Shown in pieces: positions 62,164-64,000 of a stretch of DNA of 64,000 nt (the stretch's first letter is position 1; each line of letters opens with the position of its first letter). The notes under the pieces were generated by a model, which had not been told where the DNA came from, ran no database searches, and was given only the letters and a program-made list of their open reading frames with translations. The stretch is taken from contig JAWQUS010000001.1 in the NCBI GenBank assembly GCA_036365455.1, forward strand, positions 23,166,001 through 23,230,000, in the 5' to 3' direction. Source of the DNA: Macrosoma leucophasiata (taxonomy: Eukaryota > Arthropoda > Insecta > Lepidoptera > Hedylidae). Made by a program: the position numbers and the translations under genes.

Positions 62164-64000
62164 GGCACCTTCTTACATACCTTTACTTAGCTACTCAAGG
62201 TACCTATTATGTCATTTTAATAAGGTAAACATCTAATAACTTCTTAGCATTGCAGCAAGTATGACAACTGAAAAATAGTTAACTACTACCTAGTAAAAAT
62301 GTATTCACCTCTGAAAGTGTTAATTTACTTATTTTTAAAATGCTTAGCCATCAAAGGATAAAATAACAATTAATTTAAAAATACCAAAATTTATTAAAAA
62401 AAACCTAGGTGGTACCTATTCATACCATATAACTTAGTTAAAAAGCATCCAAATTAAATGTGTAAAATGTAACTGTAATCAGATCAGCTAAGTGAACGTA
62501 ATCTCGACACACATCGAGTTCTCACAGGTTTATCAAACGTTCTTTATCATTACATAACATTATACTATGTTATCTTTACCTCAATCTTGTAAACCGTATG
62601 CTTTTTATAAATCCGACTATGTTATTCATTTGATTTTTGTTTGTAAGTAAAAAGGAAGTCGTTCATCTTATTCTGAATCCAACATTTATAATTTTGATAT
62701 TAGGTAATTTTAGAAATAAAAAACTTATTATATCTCGCACTTTGCTAAGTCTGTGATAATCATTAAATCTTCTATTTAATCGATATAAAATGATGTATCA
62801 AATTAATACCATATTTGCACTTGAAATGGACGACGTCGTTAAAATGGCGCCATTTCCGGTCAGCCAGAAACTGCGTATCCGGTCAATAAACTTTGTCTCG
62901 TACAATGCCAATTTTAGTCATGTATAACTGTATTCGATTAGTGGTATCCAAGACACGTTTGAATGAATGACAAGTGAAAATGAAATCAATATCATCAATT
63001 TTAAATAAATAATTGAAGGATTTCGTTACAGCATTCGAATACATACGGTTTAATTCAATCGTCAATTGATGCGCTGTTTAAAAAATGGAATGGACAAATG
63101 ATAATGATACCGTTCCATACATTTCTGGGCCTAGGTGTTAACTCTGAACTCTCTCTCTTTTATGTTATTTGTTTTCCTAATTTTTCTCGCTTACCGTATA
63201 CTTAAAATTACGGTGTATTTTGTTTTTTACCTTAAAAATATAACATTTTTTATACTTACTTCAATAACTTAACTTAAAGTTAACCCTTACGATTTTGCGG
63301 GCCCATAATTACCTGTCTCCTTTATAGACAATCCTTAATATGTCAAATAACCCTAAAACGTATTAAGATATTTAGAATACTTTAGAACAAGAAAAGGTTT
63401 GAAATAAACAAAAATTCCTTACTCAATAACCCCGTCGTGTCTAAGTAAATTACGCATTTTGTTTCATACAGGGTATTTTAAAAGACATTTCCTTTTGACA
63501 TTCTTTTTAGCTGACTTCACTTTAGTCTTACTGTCCTATTGTTCCTCTAAATTTACCCAGAAATTGATGTATGCAAATATGCTCGCTTATTCACCTAACC
63601 AAAGAATAGTGAGTAAATTGCAAGTACTACGGTGACTAATATAGCGCGTAAACAACGAGGAATAACCTTATCAATGAGCTTACTCGTAAACTGTGATTCA
63701 TTCGGCGGTTATTTGAATAAATTTTTATTTTCAATGCAAACCACGCATTTTGTCGAGGCACGTTTGATGTTAAAAATCGGTTAAGTCTTTGGACTTCGCA
63801 CGGAGGGTTACCACAGCGTTGTATAGAGATAGGCCGAAAAACTGTTTCTGTTATCAATTATTGCCTACCATTACAGTACTATATCTATTTTGTCTACCCT
63901 GTACCTACAGGTACAGTTCAAGAGATAGTCTGGTGATAGCTTTAGTAGATAGACTCAGAGACAGACTACTGTGAGATTCATTGATAGTTTTGATAAATAG
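62164..64000. other. 1.8 kb AT-rich DNA to the window end
   Basis: Only short ORFs without domains. A small CpG-bearing patch lies at 62,825-62,885. No element family recognised. If the gene starting at 42,649 extends this far, this is still intron. Confidence 0.35.

Noticed and set aside
1..64000. CRISPR array, prophage, operon, endogenous virus or biosynthetic cluster
   Set aside because: No regularly spaced repeats with unique spacers, no ribosome-binding sites or tightly packed genes, and no gag, envelope or capsid-like frames were seen; the repeats are eukaryotic transposons.

Overview
The window is nuclear DNA of an insect, almost certainly a moth or butterfly (Lepidoptera). It is AT-rich, has no prokaryotic gene organisation, and its repeats are those typical of lepidopteran genomes: short jockey/BMC1-like LINE 3' ends, RTE-type and CR1-group LINE pieces, a Dong/R4-clade LINE, tRNA-derived SINEs, mariner, hAT- and Harbinger-like MITEs, and Helitron-like repeats ending in CTAG. 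I found no rRNA, no CRISPR array, no virus and no bacterial-type operon, and no previously undescribed enzymatic system.

Layout. 1-23.6 kb is a graveyard of short elements: many ~280-bp BMC1-like 3' units in both orientations, three of the four copies of a ~310-bp tRNA-derived SINE, two hAT-type MITEs with intact 8-bp target duplications, Harbinger-like MITEs with 3-bp duplications, and several Helitron-like fragments. A possible THAP-domain first exon lies on the minus strand near 3.7 kb. 23.63-29.47 kb is a ~610-bp non-autonomous DNA element (a second, uninterrupted copy is at 2.1-2.7 kb) split by a 5.35-kb, nearly complete CR1-group LINE that keeps both ORF1 and an intact endonuclease-RT ORF2. 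29.8-30.3 kb is a 5'-truncated RTE-type LINE with a 12-bp duplication.

33.26-39.09 kb is a three-level nest. A Helitron-like repeat was hit by a 5'-truncated CR1-group LINE, whose (AAT)n tail was then hit by a Dong-like LINE. A second copy of the outer repeat at 41.02-42.16 kb preserves the empty site, so the order of events can be read directly.

The best host-gene candidate is a single 5' coding exon at 42,649-42,846 (+), with a good start context and a perfect GTAAGT donor. No later exon is recognisable, so the remaining ~21 kb may be its first intron. That stretch has fewer repeats but contains two 1,282-bp mariner copies in opposite orientation (47.7-49.0 kb, one nonsense codon; 59.1-60.4 kb, open frame), a SINE, a palindromic MITE and a fold-back BMC1-like copy at 61.8 kb.

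The genes here do not form a pathway. The main biology is interaction among mobile elements: the SINE shares its 3' end with the RTE-type LINE that probably mobilises it, and the Dong-like element used the TAA-rich tail of another LINE as its target.
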